In this document: positions 58,386 through 64,000 of the stretch, piece after piece
Layout: every line of letters starts with the position of its first letter
Position numbering within the stretch: the stretch's first letter is position 1
NCBI RefSeq assembly: GCF_017573505.1
Contig: NZ_JAGEOJ010000016.1
Coordinates: 268,943 to 332,942, forward strand
Reading direction: 5' to 3'
DNA from: Actinomadura barringtoniae
Lineage (GTDB): Bacteria; Actinomycetota; Actinomycetes; Streptosporangiales; Streptosporangiaceae
DNA length: 64,000 bases
Made by a program: the position numbers and the translations under genes
Notes under the pieces: generated by a model
What the model was told of the DNA's origin: nothing
The model's input: the letters and a program-made list of their open reading frames with translations, nothing else
Databases searched by the model: none

Positions 58386-58421
58386 GTTTATGCCCTACAC
58401 AGTAGTGCGTATGCCATAAAC
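58386..58421. promoter_or_regulatory. Candidate TetR operator
   Basis: GTTTATG (58386-58392) and CATAAAC (58415-58421) are exact reverse complements in the 77-bp gap between the TetR gene and the monooxygenase. The TGCC and GCCA on their inner sides extend part of the symmetry. Confidence 0.6.
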
Positions 58422-58434
58422 AGTGGAGGCCGTC

Positions 58435-59685
58435 ATGAGGAACGTGCTCATCTCCGGGGCGAGCGTCGCCGGACCCGCCCTGGCGTTCTGGCTGCGGCGG
58501 TACGGGTTCGCGCCGACGATCGTGGAGCGCGCGCCGCAGCTGCGGCCGGGCGGTTACAAGGTCGATCTGCGCGGCGTGGCCGTCGAGGTGGCGCGGCGGA
58601 TGGGGATCCTGGACGAGGTCCGGGCCCGTTCGACCGACATCCGGGGCGGGCAGTGGCTGAACCGCAAGGGCAAGGCCATCGCGACGCTCGGGCCCGACCT
58701 GATCGGCTTCCGCGACCCGGGCGACCTGGAGATCATGCGCGGCGACCTGGCACAGCTGCTCTACGAGACGACGCAGGACGTGGAGTACGTCTTCGGCGAC
58801 TCCATCACGGCGATGGAGGAGGGGCCGAACGGCATCCGGGTCTCCTTCGAGAACGGGACGCCGCGCACGTTCGACCTGGTCGTGGGCGCCGACGGGCTGC
58901 ACTCGGGGGTACGGGCGCTGACGTTCGGGCCCGAGAGCCGCTTCTCCCACGGCATGGGCCTGAACGTGGCGGTCTTCACCGTTCCGAACCACCTGGGCCT
59001 GGACCGCTGGGAGCTGGCCCTGTCGGACGCGGGCCACGTCGCCAACCTCTACAGCGTGCGCAAGGCCGCCGACGCCAAGGCGCTGTTCTTCTTCCCCGCT
59101 CCCGGAGAAGGGGTCGACCGCCGCGACGTTCGCGCGCAGCAGCAGACCGTACGGGAGGCGTTCGCCAAGTACGGGTGGGAGGTCCCGCGCCTGCTGGCCG
59201 AGATGGAGGGCTCGCCGGACTTCTACTACGACTCGCTGGCGCAGCTCACGATGCCGGCCTGGTCGGTCGGCCGGACCGCCCTCGTCGGCGACGCCGCGTA
59301 CTGCCCCTCCCCCGCCTCAGGCCAGGGCACCGGCCTCGCACTGGTCGGCGCCTACGTGCTGGCGGGCGAGCTGGCAGCGGCAGGCGGCCCAGGCGGCGGC
59401 GACCACCAGGCGGCCTTCGCGGCGTACGAGCGGGAGATGCGGGCCTACGTCGACCTCAACCAGAAGCTGGGCCGGGACGTGGTGAAGCAGCTGGTGCCCG
59501 CGACGCCCGCCCGGGCCCGGCTGCAGAGCCTCATGATGCGCTCGCTGCGGTTCATGCCCGGCAAGGGCATGGTCCTGGAGAAGATCATGCAGCCGATCCG
59601 CGAGGCGGCGAACGGGATCGAGCTGAAGACCTACGCGGCTCCGGAGACCTACTCCGACTCGGCGCGACGGTCGGCGACGGCGTAA
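58435..59685 (+). CDS. FAD-dependent monooxygenase (TetX/PHBH-like)
   Basis: 416 residues from the ATG at 58435, six bases after GGAGG; a GTG at 58423 is weaker. Conserved features: dinucleotide fold ISGASVAGPALAFWLRRYGF, DG motif VVGADGLHSGVRAL and GD motif TALVGDAAYCPSPASGQGTG. Class A flavoprotein monooxygenases hydroxylate aromatic or polyketide substrates with NADPH and oxygen; some inactivate tetracyclines or rifamycins. The divergent TetR regulator suggests inducible detoxification or tailoring. No resistance claim can be made from sequence alone. Confidence 0.9.
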   Translation: MRNVLISGASVAGPALAFWLRRYGFAPTIVERAPQLRPGGYKVDLRGVAVEVARRMGILDEVRARSTDIRGGQWLNRKGKAIATLGPDLIGFRDPGDLEIMRGDLAQLLYETTQDVEYVFGDSITAMEEGPNGIRVSFENGTPRTFDLVVGADGLHSGVRALTFGPESRFSHGMGLNVAVFTVPNHLGLDRWELALSDAGHVANLYSVRKAADAKALFFFPAPGEGVDRRDVRAQQQTVREAFAKYGWEVPRLLAEMEGSPDFYYDSLAQLTMPAWSVGRTALVGDAAYCPSPASGQGTGLALVGAYVLAGELAAAGGPGGGDHQAAFAAYEREMRAYVDLNQKLGRDVVKQLVPATPARARLQSLMMRSLRFMPGKGMVLEKIMQPIREAANGIELKTYAAPETYSDSARRSATA

Positions 59686-59843
59686 GACGCCCCGGCCGAC
59701 AGCGCGGCGACGCTCAGCACGGCGGGCCAGGCGCCGATCCTCTTGGCCAGCGGGTGCGAGCCGCCGAAGCCCGCGAGGTAGACGGTGAGCAGGGCCGCGG
59801 TGCCGCGCGGCCCGGCCCGCACGGGATCGCCCTGAGGACTCAT
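59649..59843 (-). CDS. Possible small membrane protein, antisense overlap with monooxygenase
   Basis: 64 residues from ATG 59843, overlapping the 3' end of the monooxygenase by 37 bp on the other strand. Two hydrophobic stretches are present (TAALLTVYLAGFGGS and AWPAVLSVAALSAGASYAVA) around a PLAKRIGAW turn. I do not recognise the family. It could be genuine, or a remnant of a longer membrane protein gene. Its start lies 23 bp from repeat copy D. Confidence 0.4.
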   Translation of the reverse strand: MSPQGDPVRAGPRGTAALLTVYLAGFGGSHPLAKRIGAWPAVLSVAALSAGASYAVADRRAESE

Positions 59844-59865
59844 CCCCGCACACCGGCAGGACCAC

Positions 59866-60001
59866 GCACGCGAGCGCGCTACCTGAGGTGCGAGGCAAGC
59901 CGAAGGCGAAGTCTCTCACCTCAGATCGCGAAGCGATGTCGCGCTCGCCCTTTGGCGATTGACCTGCGAGCCGCCAGGCGAGTAGGTCAGATCGCGAAAG
60001 C
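59866..60001 (-). repeat. Structured intergenic repeat element, copy D
   Basis: Reverse orientation. Terminal GCGAGCGCG (59870) pairs with CGCGCTCGC (59940), enclosing ATCGC-TTC-GCGAT and a third stem CTGAGGTG/CACCTCAG. The outer hairpin keeps the CGCCTGGCGGCTCG loop with imperfect arms related to GCGATTGACCT. It lies about 80 bp upstream of the TIGR01777 gene. Confidence 0.83.
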
Positions 60002-60080
60002 GTCGAACACAGTGGGGATCCTCGACATGCGTTGGAGGCTATCGGGACCGCCGAGGGGTAGGGCCCCTAGGGTGAATTCC

Positions 60081-60968
60081 ATGAAGGTCGCCATCACGGG
60101 CGCGTCGGGGCTCATCGGCTCGGCGCTCGTCCGGAACCTCAAGGCCGACGGGCACGACGTCGTCAAGCTCGTCCGGCGGGATCCGGCCGGGGCGGACGAG
60201 GTGCGGTGGAGTCCGGGCCGGTCCGTCGACGCCAAGGGGCTCGAGGGGTGCGACGCGATCGTCCACCTGGCCGGGGCGGGGATCGCCTCGCGGCCGTGGA
60301 CCGAGTCGTACAAGCGCGAGATCCGCGAGAGCCGGGTGCGCGGCACGACGACGCTGGCCGAGGCGATCGCGGGCCTGGAGGCCAAGCCGCGCGTGCTGGT
60401 CTCGGGGTCGGCGATCGGCTACTACGGCAACGGCGGCGACCGGGAGCTGGACGAGGACTCGCCCACTGGCGACGACTTCCTGTCCGGCGTCGTGCGCGAC
60501 TGGGAGGCCGCGGCCACACCTGCGGCGGACGCGGGCGTACGGGTCGTTCATCCGCGCACCGGCATCGTCCTGGCCAAGCAGGGCGGGATGCTGGGGACCA
60601 CGCTGCCGCTGTTCCGGCTGGGCCTGGGCGGCAAGCTCGGCGACGGGCGGCAGTGGCTCAGCTGGATCGCGATGCCCGACTACCTGGCCGCGATGCGCCT
60701 GCTGATCGACTCCGAGCTGGAGGGGCCGGTGAACATGACCGCGCCGCGCCCCGTACGCAACGCTGAGTACGCCAAGGCCCTGGGTCAGGTCCTGGGCCGC
60801 CCGACGATCTTCACAGTCCCCAGGATCGCGCTGAGGGCCGCGCTGCGGGGTCTGGCGGACGAGGGGCCGCTGGTGAGCCAGCGGGTGCTCCCCCGGCGGC
60901 TGAAGGAGGCCGGGTTCGTCTTCGACCGGCCCGAGCTGGAGGCGGCGCTGCGGGCCGCGCTCACCTGA
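60081..60968 (+). CDS. TIGR01777-family NAD-dependent epimerase/oxidoreductase
   Basis: 295 residues from ATG 60081. Extended-SDR Rossmann start VAITGASGLIGSALVRNL, IVHLAGAGIASRPWT, the catalytic YYGN segment (GSAIGYYGNGGDRELDED) and the family end (DEGPLVSQRVLPRRLKEAGF). The family includes SulA of cyanobacteria and M. tuberculosis Rv2216, which sits between dlaT and lipB as this gene does. The substrate is unknown. Confidence 0.92.
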   Translation: MKVAITGASGLIGSALVRNLKADGHDVVKLVRRDPAGADEVRWSPGRSVDAKGLEGCDAIVHLAGAGIASRPWTESYKREIRESRVRGTTTLAEAIAGLEAKPRVLVSGSAIGYYGNGGDRELDEDSPTGDDFLSGVVRDWEAAATPAADAGVRVVHPRTGIVLAKQGGMLGTTLPLFRLGLGGKLGDGRQWLSWIAMPDYLAAMRLLIDSELEGPVNMTAPRPVRNAEYAKALGQVLGRPTIFTVPRIALRAALRGLADEGPLVSQRVLPRRLKEAGFVFDRPELEAALRAALT

Positions 60969-61067
60969 GGGATGAACGCGACGCCAAGAAACATCAAAGT
61001 CGCACCCGGTTCCGGGCGGTAGTCGTACGGTGACACAGAGAGTACTTTCGAACGGGAGCGCGGCGAT

Positions 61068-61805
61068 ATGAGCACAGACGGGCAGCCACACATCCTCGCC
61101 ATCGGCGGCGGAACGTTCATCCCCGACAGCCGGTACGGAATGTCACCCAGCCCGCTCCTGCGCTACGCGCTCGACCTGACCGGGCAGGACCGGCCGCGGA
61201 TCTGCTTCCTGCCGACCGCGCTCGGCGACGGCGCCGAGTACATCGCGCGCGGCTACGGCGCCCTCACGCAGCTGGACGCCGAGGTCAGCCACGTCGCGCT
61301 GTTCCCGATGCCGAACGTCCAGGACGTCCGCTCGCACCTGCTCAGCCAGGACCTGATCTACGTCCAGGGCGGCAGCGTGGCCAACCTGCTGGCCCTGTGG
61401 CGCCTGCACGGGCTGGACGACATCCTGCGCGAGGCCTGGAACGAGGGTGTCGTGCTGTCGGGCCAGAGCGCCGGGGCGCTGTGCTGGCACGTGGGCGGCA
61501 ACACCGACTCCTACGGGCCCCAGCTGCGCCCGCTCACCGACGGGCTGGGCCTGCTGCCCTACTCCTGCGGCGTGCACTACGACAGCGACGCCCAGCGGCG
61601 CCCACTGCTGCAGCAGCTCGTCGGCGAGGGCACCCTGCCGGGCGGGTACGCGGCGGACGAGGCGGTCGGGCTCCACTACGTGGGCACCGAGTTCGTCCAG
61701 GCGGTCTCGTACGCCAAGGACGCGGGCGCCTACCGCGTCGAGCCGGACGGCTCGGGCGCCGCCAAGGAGACGAGGATCGACCCTCGTCTGCTCGCCGCCG
61801 TATAG
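61068..61805 (+). CDS. Peptidase E-like S51 serine peptidase
   Basis: 245 residues. The S51 fold is recognisable from the nucleophile elbow GQSAGALCWH with Ser134, the Asp/Asn loop YVQGGSVANLLALW and a C-terminal His in VGLHYVGTE. S51 enzymes are alpha-aspartyl dipeptidases (PepE) or cyanophycinase-like; the shortness and the SAGALCW signature suggest the PepE group. It starts 99 bp after TIGR01777 with a clear upstream region. Degenerate GTCGAGCGG repeats follow the stop. Confidence 0.88.
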   Translation: MSTDGQPHILAIGGGTFIPDSRYGMSPSPLLRYALDLTGQDRPRICFLPTALGDGAEYIARGYGALTQLDAEVSHVALFPMPNVQDVRSHLLSQDLIYVQGGSVANLLALWRLHGLDDILREAWNEGVVLSGQSAGALCWHVGGNTDSYGPQLRPLTDGLGLLPYSCGVHYDSDAQRRPLLQQLVGEGTLPGGYAADEAVGLHYVGTEFVQAVSYAKDAGAYRVEPDGSGAAKETRIDPRLLAAV

Positions 61806-61932
61806 CTGGTCGACAGCGGTCGACAGATGGTCGAGCGGGCTCATACGACGGAGTCGAGCGGCCTCGTCCGATGGGGTCGAGCGGCCCCGGCCAGTGGAGT
61901 CGAGCGGGCTCGGCCAGGGGAAGGGCGCCGGG
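61806..61932 (+). repeat. Degenerate GTCGAGCGG repeats between peptidase E and lipB
   Basis: GTCGAGCGG occurs four times (starting near 61830, 61854, 61878 and 61902) with CTCGKCC-like segments between them, period about 24 bases. GTCGACAG occurs twice just before. The units differ enough that duplication is old. Confidence 0.75.
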
Positions 61933-61966
61933 TGGAACGTTGCGGGGCGGTCGTAAGCTGGCGGGC

Positions 61967-62695
61967 GTGACGGATGTAGACGTACGCGAAGACACCACCC
62001 CGGCGGCGGACGGCGACACTCGCACGCTGGTCTTCGTGCATGTGGGCTTCGGCACGGCCGCGGTCCCGTACGAGTCGGCCTGGGATCTGCAGCGGCGGAC
62101 GCAGGAGCGGCGGATCGACGACGAGATCGGCGACTGCGTGCTGCTCCTGGAGCACCAGCCGGTCTACACGGCGGGCAAGCGCACCGCCGCGCTGGACCGG
62201 CCGATCGGCGACCCCGGCGCGCCCGTGATCGACGTCGACCGCGGCGGCAAGATCACCTGGCACGGGCCGGGGCAGCTCACCGGCTATCCGATCGTGAAGC
62301 TCCCCGACCCCAGGGGCGGCGTCGCGTTCGTGCGGCTGCTGGAGCAGATGATGATGGACGTCTGCGCCGAGTTCGGCCTGGAGACCAAGTTCATCGAGGA
62401 CCGCAGCGGGCTCTGGGTGCCCGGCGGCCCCGACCGCAAGCTCGGCTCGATCGGCCTGCGGGTGCGGCGCGGCGTCACCATGCACGGCTTCCAGATCAAC
62501 TGCGACTGCGAGATGTCCTGGTTCGACAAGATCAACCCGTGCGGCTTCACCGACACGGGTTCGACGTCGCTGTCCAAGGAGCTGGGCCGCCGGGTCACCG
62601 TCGACGAGGTCACGCCCATCGTCGAACGGCACCTGAGCGCGCAGCTCGGTGCGGCGGAGACGCTCCACCGCACGACGGCCCAGCTGGAAGCCTGA
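61967..62695 (+). CDS. lipB: Octanoyl-ACP:protein N-octanoyltransferase (LipB)
   Basis: 242 residues from a GTG at 61967. Catalytic Cys192 in NPCGFTDTGSTS and Lys158 in DRKLGSIGLRV are the conserved pair; LLEHQPVYTAGKRT and RGGKITWHGPGQLTGYPI are further LipB signatures. It moves octanoyl from ACP to the lipoyl-lysine of E2 and related proteins before LipA inserts sulfur. lipA starts about 1.1 kb downstream, and the E2/E3 genes are upstream. The stop is followed by further copies of GARGCCTGA. Confidence 0.95.
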   Translation: MTDVDVREDTTPAADGDTRTLVFVHVGFGTAAVPYESAWDLQRRTQERRIDDEIGDCVLLLEHQPVYTAGKRTAALDRPIGDPGAPVIDVDRGGKITWHGPGQLTGYPIVKLPDPRGGVAFVRLLEQMMMDVCAEFGLETKFIEDRSGLWVPGGPDRKLGSIGLRVRRGVTMHGFQINCDCEMSWFDKINPCGFTDTGSTSLSKELGRRVTVDEVTPIVERHLSAQLGAAETLHRTTAQLEA

Positions 62696-62770
62696 TCTGA
62701 GGCCTGAAGCCTGACCCGAGGCCTGAGGCTCAGACCTCGGTCGTGATCCTTAAGCCTCGGTCATGATCTT
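62687..62770. repeat. Duplicated 3' ends of lipB and the DUF1877 gene
   Basis: The lipB end GAAGCCTGA (62687-62695) recurs at 62706, with GAGGCCTGA at 62699 and 62718. On the other strand, the 16 bases at 62755-62770 containing the end of the DUF1877 gene match 62735-62750 at 14 positions. Both neighbours thus show stop-region copies in the same 55-bp gap. Confidence 0.8.
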
Positions 62771-63259
62771 GAAGACGGCCTGGCCGTCGGTGCCGGCCTT
62801 GCCGTAGAAGCCGATCAGCCGCTCGTAGGCGGGCTTCAGCACCTTGTCCCGGGTCTTGGCGTCCAGGCCGCCCGCACCCTGCACCTCGGCGGCCTTCATC
62901 GCCGCCGGGTCGTACCGTTCGGCGATCTTGGCGAACGGGGTGCCGGCCAGGTGGTCGGCCGCGGGCTTGACCCGGTCCGGCGCCAGGTAGATCACGTCCA
63001 CGCCGAGCTCGGCCGCGCCGTCCTCGGTGAGCAGCCGGCCACCGCAGACCACGTCGGCCTCGGGTTGGCGCCCGTCCCACGGGTCGCCGGTGATCAGGTA
63101 GTGCAGCGACTGCCAGTGCCCCGCGAGGTCCAGGACTTGCGCGGACGGCTGGCGGCGCCGCCAGTCGGGCGTGCCGAAGACAAGACGGGCGATCCGACCC
63201 GGGTCGGTCTCGCCCTCCAGCTGCGGCGGCACCCTGAGGTACGACATTGCCAGACCCAC
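62750..63259 (-). CDS. DUF1877 (YfbM-like) protein
   Basis: 169 residues from a GTG (MGLAMSYLRVPPQ). DLAGHWQSLHYLITGDPWDG and the strand-rich remainder (YLAPDRVKPAADHLAGTPFA) match DUF1877/YfbM. The family has no known function; some are found near toxin-like genes. It is convergent with lipB and separated from it by 54 bp of duplicated stop-region sequence. Confidence 0.82.
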   Translation of the reverse strand: MGLAMSYLRVPPQLEGETDPGRIARLVFGTPDWRRRQPSAQVLDLAGHWQSLHYLITGDPWDGRQPEADVVCGGRLLTEDGAAELGVDVIYLAPDRVKPAADHLAGTPFAKIAERYDPAAMKAAEVQGAGGLDAKTRDKVLKPAYERLIGFYGKAGTDGQAVFKIMTEA

Positions 63260-63365
63260 GGTGGACCCTCCTGCGCACGGCTCTTACGTGACAACAGGGA
63301 GTTACCTTAGAAGATCAATCGCTACCGAGGGTGGAAACGCGGGAATCGGCCTGGCAGACGGCCGT

Positions 63366-63689
63366 TCAGCCCAGCTTGCGGATCTTCACGGCGGTGCCGT
63401 ACGCGCACATCTCCTGACCGAGATCGCCCAGGTCGTTGGCGTCGAACCGCATGGCCAGGATGGCGTCGGCGCCCAGCTTCTCGGCCTCCTCGACCAGCCG
63501 GTTCTGCGACTCGAAACGGGTCTCCTCGAGCATCTTGGTCATGCCCTTGAGCTCGCCGCCGAACATCGACTTCAGGCCGGCGCCGATCTGCGAGCCCAGG
63601 TGGCGGCTGCGGACGGTGAGCCCGAACACCTCCCCCACCACCTCGGTGATCTCGTAGCCGGGCAGGTCGTTCATGGTGCTGATGAGCAT
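63366..63689 (-). CDS. YbjQ (UPF0145) heavy-metal-binding-domain-like protein
   Basis: 107 residues. MNDLPGYEITEVVGEVFGLT, EKLGADAILAMRFDANDLGD and CAYGTAVKIRK are characteristic of the YbjQ family, which forms pentameric beta-rich rings. No metal-binding Cys set is visible in this copy. Function is unknown. It lies between the DUF1877 gene and lipA on the minus strand. Confidence 0.88.
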   Translation of the reverse strand: MLISTMNDLPGYEITEVVGEVFGLTVRSRHLGSQIGAGLKSMFGGELKGMTKMLEETRFESQNRLVEEAEKLGADAILAMRFDANDLGDLGQEMCAYGTAVKIRKLG

Positions 63690-63772
63690 GGTCTCCCCCG
63701 ATCAATGCTGTGTTGATCAATACCCAGGGCCCCGAGGTGCTAAGACCCCTGATCGGGACGTAGCCTGTGGGC

Positions 63773-64000
63773 GTGACGACGGTGACACCTGAGGGGCGCA
63801 AGCTCCTGCGCGTTGAGGCCCGCAACAGCCAGACCCCCATCGAGCGCAAGCCCGACTGGATCAAGACCCGGCTGAAGATGGGGCCGCAGTACCGCGAGCT
63901 CACCTCCCTGGTGAAGTCCGAGGGTCTGCACACGGTGTGCCAGGAGGCCGGTTGTCCCAACATCTACGAGTGCTGGGAGGACCGGGAGGCCACGTTCCTC
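63773..64000 (+). CDS. lipA: Lipoyl synthase, N-terminal part
   Basis: 76 codons from a GTG at 63773, running off the window edge in frame. RKPDWIKTRLKMGPQYRELT and CQEAGCPNIYECWED are diagnostic: the CX4CX5C motif binds the auxiliary [4Fe-4S] cluster that is consumed as the sulfur source. The radical-SAM CX3CX2C site lies beyond the edge. LipA inserts two sulfurs into the octanoyl group placed by LipB. The lipB-lipA spacing is interrupted by two minus-strand genes. Confidence 0.93.
   Translation, partial: MTTVTPEGRKLLRVEARNSQTPIERKPDWIKTRLKMGPQYRELTSLVKSEGLHTVCQEAGCPNIYECWEDREATFL

Noticed and set aside
58435..59685. Tetracycline- or rifamycin-inactivating enzyme
   Set aside because: Family membership fits many aromatic hydroxylases; substrate cannot be named from these motifs.
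58170..59900. Upstream part of a 932-codon plus-strand frame ending in the TIGR01777 protein
   Set aside because: Only the last 295 codons, from ATG 60081, are real; the rest shadows the TetR and monooxygenase genes and crosses repeat copy D.

Overview
The window is 64 kb of a chromosome from a very GC-rich actinomycete. GTG starts, strongly GC-biased third positions, a branched bcc:aa3 respiratory chain, PimB, a mycothiol-type MDMPI protein and cobalamin and lipoate genes all fit this. The core gene content follows the Mycobacterium tuberculosis Rv2188c-Rv2218 neighbourhood (pimB, NlpC/P60, UvrC-exonuclease, trpD, ctaE-qcrCAB, ctaC, adoK, IscA-like, cobS, pepB, dlaT, TIGR01777, lipB, lipA). 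Some features (paired P60/CHAP genes under c-di-AMP riboswitches, PspA with PspAA/PspAB/HtpX) are more like Streptomyces and the Streptosporangiales. I infer a filamentous actinomycete, possibly Streptosporangiales; genus cannot be set from the sequence alone.

Layout. 0-4 kb: an NTF2-like fragment, an XRE regulator with a membrane protein, a membrane-anchored AA10 lytic polysaccharide monooxygenase, and the mannosyltransferase PimB. 4-10.2 kb: cytochrome bc1 and oxidase subunit III (qcrB, qcrA, qcrC, ctaE on the minus strand), a receiver-like protein and trpD. 10.2-15.8 kb: an accessory island bounded by near-identical inverted repeats of about 80 bp. It holds two outward-facing 2H phosphoesterase paralogues, each behind a regulator (XRE-TPR on the left, GntR/UTRA on the right), with an anti-sigma-type ATPase, a conserved unknown and an APH-like kinase between them. 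15.8-20.7 kb: AsnC-type domain, rhomboid, exonuclease-UvrC protein, NYN nuclease and a small Cys-rich protein. 20.7-28.5 kb: cell-wall enzymes (two NlpC/P60, one CHAP, two zinc metallopeptidases, an L,D-transpeptidase). Two of these lie under c-di-AMP riboswitches, and the first riboswitch is preceded by a striking array of seven small hairpins.

28.6-33.2 kb: the rest of the aa3 oxidase (ctaF, ctaD, ctaC) and a cysteine desulfurase-TusA pair. 33.3-38.1 kb: adenosine-type kinase, IscA-like protein, nadA, SIMPL protein and MDMPI protein. 38.1-42.4 kb: the PspA membrane-stress locus with a duplicated HtpX-PspAB pair. 42.5-46.1 kb: DUF3043 protein, aldo/keto reductase, cobU and cobS. 46.1-52.7 kb: a GntR-controlled operon joining an ABC importer, an AprB-like ferredoxin and an AprA/FrdA-like flavoprotein fused to HEAT repeats; I do not recognise its substrate. 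53-64 kb: pepA, lpd, the lipoyl E2 protein, a TetR/flavin monooxygenase pair, TIGR01777 epimerase, peptidase E, lipB, a DUF1877 protein, a YbjQ protein and the start of lipA. The lipoyl enzymes (lpd, E2) and the lipoate-synthesis genes (lipB, lipA) sit together.

Three patterns cut across the genes. (1) Four intergenic copies of a roughly 135-bp element have conserved loops and stems of unrelated sequence that stay self-complementary. (2) Short tandem duplications centred on stop codons follow at least eight genes. (3) The seven-hairpin array near 22 kb has stem mismatches that become G-U pairs only in a minus-strand transcript.
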